From positions 1 through 13,804 of the forward strand of contig JAJXTT010000017.1 in assembly GCA_021783525.1 (NCBI GenBank): a stretch of DNA of 13,804 nucleotides. Direction: 5' to 3'. The stretch is from Pseudomonadota bacterium. Its GTDB lineage: Bacteria > Pseudomonadota > Gammaproteobacteria > Burkholderiales > Gallionellaceae. Positions 6,589 through 12,287 of this stretch are shown here, piece by piece; position 1 is the first letter of the stretch, and every line of letters begins with the position of its first letter. Under the pieces are notes generated by a model, which worked only from the letters and a program-made list of their open reading frames with translations, made no database searches and was not told where the DNA came from. The position numbers were made by a program, and so were the translations under genes.

Positions 6589-7122
6589 TCACTTCCTGCG
6601 GTAAGTCACGAAGTGGAAGTCCAGAGGTTGCGGCGTCAACTGTGAGTTGACCACGCGCGATGTTTCCCGCCACGCGCTTTTATCGAACTCGGGGAAGTGC
6701 GCGTCGCCTTCGACCTCTTGCTGAACCTCGGTGATGTAAAGCGTGTCCACCAGCGTGATGGCCTGGCGGTAAAGCTCGGCGCCGCCCACGATAAAGATCT
6801 CCTCGTCCCCGGCACAGGCGGCGATTGCGGCTTTCAACGAATGTGCGATCAGGCAGCCCTCGATCTGCAGATCGGTGTTGCGCGTGACCACCACCGTGGT
6901 GCGGCCCGGAAGCGGCCTGCCGATCGAGTCGAACGTCTTGCGACCCATGATCATGTGGTGCCCCATGGTCAGCGCCTTGAAGTGCTTCAGGTCTTCGGGG
7001 CAGCGCCAGGGCAGCGTGTTGTTGACGCCGATGGTGCGGTTCTGCGCCATGGCTACAATCAAAGACAAGGACGAGGATTTGGGATTTGGGATTTGGGATT
7101 TGGGTGGTGGGATTGCGGGCAT
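6589..7122 (-). CDS. folA: Dihydrofolate reductase with repeat-derived N-terminal extension
   Basis: It reduces dihydrofolate to tetrahydrofolate with NADPH, regenerating the cofactor oxidised by ThyA. Family motifs are intact: LIVAMAQNRTIGVNNTLPW (21-39), catalytic Asp44 in CPEDLKHFK, MGRKTFDSIGRPLPGR (59-74) and IFIVGGAELYRQA (109-121). From the ATG at 7122 it has 177 residues. The first 18 (MPAIPPPKSQIPNPKSSS) do not belong to the fold and are encoded by a 7-bp tandem repeat. The codon aligned with Met1 of E. coli FolA is a Ser codon; the nearest alternative is TTG at 7068, which gives exactly 159 residues but lacks a ribosome-binding site. ATG 7122 lies two bases after the stop of the four-helix-bundle gene (TAACCATG), which favours re-initiation there. 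The true start needs experimental support. Confidence 0.93.
   Translation of the reverse strand: MPAIPPPKSQIPNPKSSSLSLIVAMAQNRTIGVNNTLPWRCPEDLKHFKALTMGHHMIMGRKTFDSIGRPLPGRTTVVVTRNTDLQIEGCLIAHSLKAAIAACAGDEEIFIVGGAELYRQAITLVDTLYITEVQQEVEGDAHFPEFDKSAWRETSRVVNSQLTPQPLDFHFVTYRRK
7074..7104 (+). repeat. 7-bp tandem repeat (GGGATTT), left array
   Basis: AGGATTT is followed by three perfect GGGATTT units and a final GGG. In the transcribed direction of the operon it reads AAATCCC and encodes the folA tail (SQIPNPKS). It is the same heptamer as the array at 7493-7550 but in inverted orientation, so the two arrays bracket the four-helix-bundle gene. Confidence 0.9.
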
Positions 7123-7124
7123 GG

Positions 7125-7484
7125 TTATTCCGATTGGTTGGATATGGATTTTCTCAATCCACCGAGCATCCTTCCTATTTCGTTGCTTTGAGATAAAAGA
7201 AGCGTACAAGTGCGTTCATCGATGAAATTCAGGCGCAAAGCGATTTGTATCTGCGTTTCGAGCTCCATCACAGAACCGAGGGCGATGGAAATATGATTGA
7301 GGTAGGCTCCTGTCGCTTTGCGCCCATGACCTTCCGCAATATTGGAAGGAACAGAAACAGCAGCGCGCCGGATTTGGGATGTCAGCCCGAAGCGTTCTTC
7401 ATTAGGGAAGATGGCAGTGATCTTATAAATGGAAGTAACCATATCCATCGCTTTTTGCCAGACAACCAGATCACAATATTTCAT
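7125..7484 (-). CDS. Four-helix bundle protein (23S rRNA intervening-sequence protein family)
   Basis: 119 residues. Diagnostic features of the family (TIGR02436 / 23S_rRNA_IVP) are DLVVWQKAMDMV (5-16), FGLTSQIRRAAVSVPSNIAEG (about 32-52), YLNHISIALGSVMELETQI and the C-terminal EIGRMLGGLRKS. These proteins were first found encoded by intervening sequences in 23S rRNA; relatives include the Avd accessory protein of diversity-generating retroelements. The molecular function of stand-alone copies is unknown. No reverse transcriptase or rRNA is present here. ATG 7484 follows immediately after the repeat array, with only a weak GGGGGCGGCGG as ribosome-binding site. The TTG-initiated extension back to 7532 is translated repeat (GIWELGFGIWG) and is probably not real. 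The gene lies in the thyA-folA operon, in the same direction. Confidence 0.9.
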   Translation of the reverse strand: MKYCDLVVWQKAMDMVTSIYKITAIFPNEERFGLTSQIRRAAVSVPSNIAEGHGRKATGAYLNHISIALGSVMELETQIQIALRLNFIDERTCTLLLSQSNEIGRMLGGLRKSISNQSE

Positions 7485-7492
7485 CCGCCGCC

Positions 7493-7550
7493 CCCAAATC
7501 CCAAATCCCAGTTCCCAAATCCCAGTTCCCAAATCCCAGTTCCCAAATCC
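7493..7550 (+). repeat. 7-bp tandem repeat (CCCAAAT/CCCAGTT), right array
   Basis: Eight consecutive heptamers plus CC: two CCCAAAT, then CCCAGTT and CCCAAAT alternating three times. The alternation makes a 14-bp higher-order unit. The array starts within the thyA stop codon region and fills almost the whole 65-base gap to the four-helix-bundle start. Confidence 0.92.
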
Positions 7551-8365
7551 TAAACAGCTACTGGCGCCTTGATCGCGGGGTGCGGATCGTAGCCTTCCAG
7601 CGTGAAATCTTCATATTTGAAGCCGAAGATGTCTTTCACGTCCGGATTGATCTTCATGGTCGGCAACGGGCGCGGCTCGCGCGACAGTTGCAGCGCGGTC
7701 TGCTCCATGTGGTTGGAATACAGGTGGGCGTCGCCGAAGGTATGCACGAAGTCACCGTATTCCAGGCCGCACACCTGCGCCATCATCATGGTCAGCAGCG
7801 CATAGCTGGCGATATTGAACGGCACGCCGAGGAAGATGTCGGCACTGCGCTGGTACAACTGGCACGAGAGCTTGCCAGCCTGTCCTGAGCCTGTCGAAGG
7901 GGCCACGTAGAACTGGAAGAAGGCATGGCAGGGCGCCAGCGCCATCTTGTCGAGATCGCCCACGTTCCAGGCCGAGACGATGATGCGACGCGAATCCGGG
8001 TTGTTTTTTATTTGATCGACGGCGATCCTGATCTGGTCGATCACGCGGCCATCAACGGCCTCCCACGAGCGCCACTGCTTGCCGTACACCGGGCCGAGCT
8101 CGCCGGCCTCGTTGGCCCATTCGTCCCAGATGGAGACGCCGTTGTCCTTCAGGTACTTGATATTGGTGCTGCCCTGCAAAAACCACAGCAGCTCATGGAT
8201 GATGGATTTCAGGTGGCACTTCTTGGTGGTGACCAGCGGGAAGCCCTGCGACAGGTCGAAGCGCATCTGGTAGCCGAACACGCTGGTGGTGCCGGTGCCG
8301 GTGCGGTCGGATTTATGGGTGCCGTGGTCCAGCACATGTTGCATCAGATCAAGGTATTGGCGCAT
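7550..8365 (-). CDS. thyA: Thymidylate synthase with in-frame repeat insertion
   Basis: It methylates dUMP to dTMP using methylene-tetrahydrofolate. 271 residues against 264 in E. coli; numbering matches exactly up to the catalytic Cys146 (LAPCHAFFQFY). Other conserved parts are DRTGTGT (20-26), WDEWANEAGELGPVYGKQWR, DSRRIIVSAWN (124-134), QLYQRSADIFLGVPFNIASYA and the C-terminal IKAPVAV. The extra length is PSTGSGQA at 156-163, replacing one residue in the turn before GKLSCQLYQRS and encoded by a genomic repeat. ATG 8365 gives the classic MRQYLDLMQ start but lacks a clear ribosome-binding site. An ATG at 8413, preceded by GGGGTG, would add 16 residues. It is the first gene of the operon with the four-helix-bundle gene and folA. 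Confidence 0.95.
   Translation of the reverse strand: MRQYLDLMQHVLDHGTHKSDRTGTGTTSVFGYQMRFDLSQGFPLVTTKKCHLKSIIHELLWFLQGSTNIKYLKDNGVSIWDEWANEAGELGPVYGKQWRSWEAVDGRVIDQIRIAVDQIKNNPDSRRIIVSAWNVGDLDKMALAPCHAFFQFYVAPSTGSGQAGKLSCQLYQRSADIFLGVPFNIASYALLTMMMAQVCGLEYGDFVHTFGDAHLYSNHMEQTALQLSREPRPLPTMKINPDVKDIFGFKYEDFTLEGYDPHPAIKAPVAV
7877..7900. repeat. 24-nt dispersed repeat fragment inside thyA
   Basis: The stretch contains TGTCCTGAGCCTGTCGAAGG, a core found as a dispersed palindrome-associated repeat in many proteobacterial genomes (from memory). Its minus-strand translation is PSTGSGQA, absent from E. coli ThyA. It has exactly eight codons, so the thyA frame is kept. The flanking codons (Ala155, Gly164) align with the normal protein. 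Confidence 0.8.
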
Positions 8366-8456
8366 AGGAACGGGAGTTGTTCTGGTAACTTCAACAGGTA
8401 TGCATCCTAACATATGGCACCCCAGTAGTTTTCGTGAGCCAGGCTGTTCTCAAATG

Positions 8457-8503
8457 GTTATACTAAAAATGGTCTGGAATTAGTATAACTGCCGGACTAT
8501 ACT
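8457..8503 (+). promoter_or_regulatory. Promoter with operator-like dyad for the nucleotidyltransferase-fold gene
   Basis: GTTATACTA (8457-8465) and TAGTATAAC (8481-8489) are perfect 9-bp inverted repeats separated by 15 bases. A -10 hexamer TATACT lies at 8498-8503, with a weak -35 (TGGAAT, 8475-8480) 17 bases upstream, so the right half-site lies in the -35/-10 spacer. A repressor bound to the dyad would block this promoter. The region is divergent from thyA, so the dyad could also influence thyA. Confidence 0.5.
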
Positions 8504-8536
8504 GGCGCTGTCGCGTTGCGCGAACGGGAGTTTTTC

Positions 8537-9583
8537 ATGTCATCTCTTTACACGGAACTTTCATCCAGTGCGCAGGCGGCTTATGCGCAGTTGGTGGACG
8601 CTGCACTGGTGACAGAGCATGCGCGTTCGGTGGCTGACCTCTCCGGTTCTTTTTCTTCAAAAGTGGTGAAGGGCAACAAGTATTGGTACTACCAGTATTC
8701 CGAGCCCTCGGGCAAGTTGCGTCAGGTTTTTGTGGGACCGGACAATGAGGCGGTGAAGGAACTGGTTGCAAGCAAAACGCAGCCGCCAGTCTCAGCCGGA
8801 CTCGGGCCGCTGTCGGGGGCAGCGGTGGCGCATGGCTGCGCCGAAGTGTTGCCCAAGCATCTGCGCGTCATTCATCGCCTGGCCGAATACGGTTTTTTCC
8901 GTGCGGGGGGGCTGCTGGTCGGGACGCATGCCTTCCTTGCTTATGGCAACATGCTCGGCGTGCGTTGGGGCGATGCTGCCAGCACGCAGGATATCGACTT
9001 CGCCCATGCGGGAAAGAATCTTTCGCTTGCTCTGCCCGCCAACATAGAGGTGCAGACACGCGACGCAGTCGAATCTCTGGGGATGGGGTTGCTGCCGGTG
9101 TCCGGGCTGTCCGGAAAGTCCGGTGCGACCTTTCTTTCCCCACGCGATCCCGCCTTCCGCCTGGACTTCTTGACCACGCTGCATCGCGGTGGCGAGAAGC
9201 CGTATGAGCATCCGCAATTGCACGTGATGCTGCAGCCGCTGAAATTCATGGAATTTTCCTTGCAGCAGGTGCAGCAGGCGGTGGTGTTCAACCGCAGTGG
9301 CGCAGTACTGGTGAATGTGCCGCATCCCGCACGCTATGCGCTGCACAAGCTCCTGGTGTATGGCGAAAGGGAAGGCACATTCGCCACCAAGTCCGGCAAG
9401 GATTTGCAGCAGGCGGCGGCGCTGCTGGCGTTCTTCAAGGAGCATCGCGCCTGGGAAGTAGAGGAAGCCTGGGCGGACCTGCGCGACAGGGGGCGCGGCT
9501 GGCAGGGCAGACTCAATATCGGGATGACAGCGCTGAATCGCCAATATCCGGAACTGGAGGTCAAGAAATGGCTGAAAAAATAG
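8537..9583 (+). CDS. GSU2403-family nucleotidyltransferase-fold protein
   Basis: 348 residues; ATG 8537 with GGGAG six bases upstream. The N-terminal part has a helical region, then a beta-rich stretch KGNKYWYYQYSEPSGKLRQVFVGPD (45-69). The core has the polymerase-beta-like nucleotidyltransferase pattern: GGLLVGTHAFLAYGNMLG (124-141), the metal-binding pair in QDIDF (Asp152, Asp154) and a third Asp in FRLDFL (Asp210). A C-terminal helical region HPARYALHKLLVYGER (263-278) then KSGKDLQQAAALL resembles the KL..R..KD..D pattern of AbiEii/MNT-type proteins. I assign it to the GSU2403 family (PF12281-like) from memory. Its substrate is unknown. No antitoxin-like small gene lies next to it. The upstream dyad suggests regulated expression. 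Confidence 0.8.
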   Translation: MSSLYTELSSSAQAAYAQLVDAALVTEHARSVADLSGSFSSKVVKGNKYWYYQYSEPSGKLRQVFVGPDNEAVKELVASKTQPPVSAGLGPLSGAAVAHGCAEVLPKHLRVIHRLAEYGFFRAGGLLVGTHAFLAYGNMLGVRWGDAASTQDIDFAHAGKNLSLALPANIEVQTRDAVESLGMGLLPVSGLSGKSGATFLSPRDPAFRLDFLTTLHRGGEKPYEHPQLHVMLQPLKFMEFSLQQVQQAVVFNRSGAVLVNVPHPARYALHKLLVYGEREGTFATKSGKDLQQAAALLAFFKEHRAWEVEEAWADLRDRGRGWQGRLNIGMTALNRQYPELEVKKWLKK

Positions 9584-9651
9584 GTTTGCGCGGCATTCGG
9601 TAAGCATCCTGCCTGCCAGTATGATTTGCACACGATTTCAGGAGAACAACA

Positions 9652-11223
9652 ATGACGCTTGCATCACTCGCTTTTTCCACCACCCTTTCTGCCTCCCACC
9701 AGCTCGTCGTCTTCCCCAAGGCCAAGACCCTGCCCAAGGACATCGCACATGGCGAACTGCTCGCCAGCGTGCTCAAGCGCCGCGACATGAAGGCCGACGA
9801 ACTGGCGAAGTCGCCCGTTGCGGCGAATGCCGCCAACGGCACACTGGTGGCGTGGGCGATGCTGGATGAAAAGAAAGGCGCCTTCGCGCAGCAGGTGGTG
9901 GTGCGCAAGGCGCTGCAGCTGTTGCTGGAGGAGCAACCCAAGGTGCTGGGCATCGCGGTCTCCGGTGCAACCGCACAAAGAGCCGCCGAGCTGGCGGTGT
10001 ATGGCGCGTGGGTGAACAGCGCCTTGCTGCCGGTGCACAAGAAGAAGGACGAGCGCAAGGCGTTGCAGAGGATTGAATTGTGCGGGTCGTCTGAGTCCCT
10101 TCCCCCGGGCAGGGGGAAGGCTAGGATGGGGGTGGAGCGGCGAGGGGCGAAAGCTTCTACCCCCACCCTGGCCCTCCCCCTGCAAGGGGGAGGGAAGGGG
10201 GCAGCTTCCGCCCTTGGAGATGGGGCGGTGTTGGACAAGAAGGTGTTCGATGCACTCAAGGCGCAGGCCGCCGGCAACCTGCTGTGCCGCGAGCTGACCA
10301 TCCTGCCGCCGAACGAACTGACGCCAGGCTTGTACCGCCAGCGCGTGAAGAAGCTGGCACAGGCCAACGGCTGGAAGCACGAAGAGTTCGACATGAAGAA
10401 GCTGCGCGCGATGGGCGCGGGCGCCTTCGTGGCTGTGGCGCAGGGCAGCGATCCGGAGGATGCGGCCATCGTGCATCTGACCTACAAACACCCGAAGGCG
10501 AAGCAGACCGTGGCGCTGGTGGGCAAGGGCATCTGCTTCGACACCGGCGGCCACAACCTCAAGCCTTCGCGCTACATGCACAACATGCACGAAGACATGA
10601 ACGGCTCGGCCGTGTCGCTCGGCATTCTGCTCGCGGCAACGCAGCAGAAGCTGGCCGTGAACATCGACTGCTGGCTCGCGCTGGCGCAGAACCACATCAG
10701 CCCCAAGGCCTACAAGCAGAACGACATCGTGAAGGCGCTGAACGGCACCTCCATCGAGATCATCCACACCGATGCCGAGGGCCGCATGGTGCTGGCCGAT
10801 ACGCTAACGCTAGCCTCGCGTGCCAAGCCCAATCTCATCATCGACTTCGCCACGCTCACCGGCAGCATGGCGACCGCGCTGGGTGCGCGCTATTCCGGCG
10901 TGTTCGGCACCAGCGACGAGCTGGCGCAACGCGCGGTGAGTGTGGGCAGGCAGACCGGGGAACGCCTGTGCGCGTTCCCGCAGGACGAGGATTACGAGGT
11001 GGCACTGGATTCACAAGTGGCCGATATCAAGCAATGTACGCTGGACGGCGAAGCCGACCATATTCTTGCGACGCGCTTCCTCAAGCGCTTCGTCGAACAC
11101 GACACGCCGTGGCTGCATGTGGACCTGTCGGCCAGCCGCTGCGAGGGCGGGCTGGGCAGTGTTGCCACCGAAGTGACTGGTTTCGGCGTGGCTTGGGGTT
11201 TGCGGATGCTGCAGGGCCAATAG
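9652..11223 (+). CDS. M17 leucyl aminopeptidase with in-frame REPIN insertion
   Basis: 523 residues; ATG 9652 with AGGAG seven bases upstream. It is a cytosolic two-metal peptidase removing N-terminal residues, normally a hexamer. All metal and catalytic positions are spaced exactly as in bovine leucine aminopeptidase: Lys292 and Asp297 (VGKGICFDTGG), Lys304, Asp315 (NMHEDMNG), Asp374/Glu376/Arg378 (HTDAEGR), followed by IIDFATLTGSMATALG. The N-terminal domain (1-145) is joined to the catalytic domain (from about 197) by a segment, SLPPGRGKARMG to LALPLQGGGKG (149-183), encoded by a palindromic repeat and absent from typical members of about 460-480 residues. The insertion lies in the interdomain linker and keeps the frame. 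A pepA-like gene, but I do not assign the symbol because paralogues exist. Confidence 0.93.
   Translation: MTLASLAFSTTLSASHQLVVFPKAKTLPKDIAHGELLASVLKRRDMKADELAKSPVAANAANGTLVAWAMLDEKKGAFAQQVVVRKALQLLLEEQPKVLGIAVSGATAQRAAELAVYGAWVNSALLPVHKKKDERKALQRIELCGSSESLPPGRGKARMGVERRGAKASTPTLALPLQGGGKGAASALGDGAVLDKKVFDALKAQAAGNLLCRELTILPPNELTPGLYRQRVKKLAQANGWKHEEFDMKKLRAMGAGAFVAVAQGSDPEDAAIVHLTYKHPKAKQTVALVGKGICFDTGGHNLKPSRYMHNMHEDMNGSAVSLGILLAATQQKLAVNIDCWLALAQNHISPKAYKQNDIVKALNGTSIEIIHTDAEGRMVLADTLTLASRAKPNLIIDFATLTGSMATALGARYSGVFGTSDELAQRAVSVGRQTGERLCAFPQDEDYEVALDSQVADIKQCTLDGEADHILATRFLKRFVEHDTPWLHVDLSASRCEGGLGSVATEVTGFGVAWGLRMLQGQ
10098..10194. repeat. C/G-rich REPIN-like repeat inside the aminopeptidase gene
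   Basis: It comprises two perfect 9-bp hairpins, CCTTCCCCC-GGGCA-GGGGGAAGG (10098-10120) and CCCTCCCCC-TGCAA-GGGGGAGGG (10172-10194). They are themselves inverted copies around a spacer, with flanks CTAGGATGGGGGT (10121-10133) and ACCCCCACCCTGG (10159-10171) matching as an inverted pair at 11 of 13 positions. This double-hairpin form is REPIN-like. Its translation (LPPGRG..., TPTLALPLQGGG) is a peptide often seen where such repeats invade genes. Confidence 0.88.
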
Positions 11224-11239
11224 CGCCGGTGTTGCAGCG

Positions 11240-12013
11240 CTATTTCGCGAACTCGAATTCCGCGATCAGGATATGGTGGTCCGACGCCCGCGTCGGCTTC
11301 ACGTCGTAGCCGACCTTGCGCAGGTGCCCGCTGTGGAAGATATGGTCGAGCACGAATGGACGGTGACGCCAGGTGACCTTGGTCGTTTGCACCGGCTGAT
11401 AGCCCGCATCGGCGAACTGGTGGATCAGCGAATCCCGATTGCTGACGTTGAAGTCTCCCCCGATCAATGTGGGTCCCTGCGTGCGGCGCAGTTGTTCGAC
11501 GACAAGTTGACGCTGCTGGTTATGCCGTTCGCTCGATGAGTTGAGCATGAAATACGCCAGCAGGTGCGTGTTGAACAGTTGCACCTCATGCCCGAACAGC
11601 GTGGTCTTCGCGCCGATGAGCAGGCGGTCGGTGGGTGTTGTCTTCTCGCCGCCGAATTCGAACTCGACCGGCGAGGAGGGGAGTTCGAGCCGGAACGTAT
11701 CGCGCAAGGGTGTCCGGGAAAAAATGGCCAAGCCGATGCCGAAGGGCAGCTCGCGCGGGTCGGCCTTGGGATACGAGAAATAGCCGTGATAGCCTTTGAG
11801 TGCCGCCTTCAGCCTGGTGTAATTCGGGGGTGGATCAAGCTGCACGCCGCCGGGCTGCGCATGTTCGACTTCCTGCAGGATGACGATGTCGGCGTCACAA
11901 TTCAGTATCTCCGCGATGGTCAGGTCGAGATCGATCGGCGCACGGTCGGCATTAGTCTCGTCCCATATCTGGCCGAACTGCATGTTGAATTGCATGACTT
12001 TGAATGTCTTCAT
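11240..12013 (-). CDS. Endonuclease/exonuclease/phosphatase family protein
   Basis: 257 residues, no signal peptide. The EEP-fold active site is complete: Asn10 (MQFNMQFG), Glu48 (VILQEVE), His150 (LFNTHLLAY), Asp187/Asn189 (IGGDFNVS), Asp223 (LDHIFHS) and Asp245-His246 (ASDHHILIAEF). Members hydrolyse phosphodiester bonds in DNA, RNA, phosphoinositides or sphingomyelin; this short cytosolic form could be a nuclease or a small-molecule phosphodiesterase, and the sequence does not say which. The start ATG at 12013 has only a weak upstream ribosome-binding site; Met7 (11995) is an alternative but would leave almost nothing before the first motif. It converges on the aminopeptidase gene with a 16-base gap. 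Confidence 0.88.
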   Translation of the reverse strand: MKTFKVMQFNMQFGQIWDETNADRAPIDLDLTIAEILNCDADIVILQEVEHAQPGGVQLDPPPNYTRLKAALKGYHGYFSYPKADPRELPFGIGLAIFSRTPLRDTFRLELPSSPVEFEFGGEKTTPTDRLLIGAKTTLFGHEVQLFNTHLLAYFMLNSSSERHNQQRQLVVEQLRRTQGPTLIGGDFNVSNRDSLIHQFADAGYQPVQTTKVTWRHRPFVLDHIFHSGHLRKVGYDVKPTRASDHHILIAEFEFAK

Positions 12014-12287
12014 GGGTATCTATGATGCCATCGCTATCGATTCATGCAAAACATTGTGCAATAAATACCTTTTGGATCGAACGTGAAATCCGACAGACGA
12101 AGGAAGGGGAAGACTCCAGTCCGGCACAAAAGTCCCGGCGCGCAATGGGTTCGAACGCGATCGCGCCCTAGCGATCGAATCGCAGTGCCGACGAACGGTA
12201 ACGGGGACAGCAACGGCAAGAGTACTCCATGACCTTGCGTCTTCACTTTCCGGGCGGTTATTAACTTGCAGCATGGTGAGGTCTAAT
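12014..12287. other. Intergenic region upstream of the EEP gene, no gene seen
   Basis: 274 bases between the stop of the GGDEF/EAL gene and the start of the EEP gene, both on the minus strand. It contains a 10-bp palindrome CGCGATCGCG (12156-12165) and a nearby second GCGATCG. I see no terminator hairpin with U-tract, no tRNA and no convincing promoter. An 84-codon minus-strand frame here lacks a ribosome-binding site and protein-like composition. Confidence 0.5.

Larger units (their letters stand above)
7074..7550. mobile_element. Candidate repeat-bracketed four-helix-bundle module inserted in thyA-folA
   Basis: The 7-bp arrays at 7074-7104 and 7493-7550 are inverted relative to each other and enclose only the four-helix-bundle gene. 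One array begins directly at the thyA stop codon and the other lies at the folA 5' end. The layout resembles a non-autonomous element with terminal inverted repeats, but it has no recognisable transposase and no target-site duplication that I can identify. Mobility is an inference from layout; similar heptamers next to four-helix-bundle genes occur in other bacterial genomes as far as I recall. Confidence 0.45.

Noticed and set aside
7125..7484. Diversity-generating retroelement (Avd-like accessory protein)
   Set aside because: Although Avd belongs to the same fold family, there is no reverse transcriptase and no template/variable repeat pair in the window.
7485..7532. TTG-initiated N-terminal extension of the four-helix-bundle protein
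   Set aside because: The extension is only translated heptamer repeat, and the family normally starts just before DLVVWQKA, as does ATG 7484.
7493..7550. Possible CRISPR-like array
   Set aside because: The 7-bp units are directly adjacent with no spacers and no cas genes, so it is a simple tandem repeat.
9664..10767. 367-codon minus-strand frame opposite the aminopeptidase
   Set aside because: Antisense shadow. It also runs through the REPIN, and its His/Arg/Gln-rich composition is not protein-like.
12145..12170. GGGTTCGAAC, reminiscent of a tRNA T-arm
   Set aside because: The flanking bases do not form the 5-bp T-stem on either strand, and no acceptor or anticodon arms are present.
12020..12274. 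84-codon minus-strand frame in the gap before the EEP gene
   Set aside because: No ribosome-binding site, no hydrophobic core or known motif, and composition is typical of non-coding GC-rich DNA.
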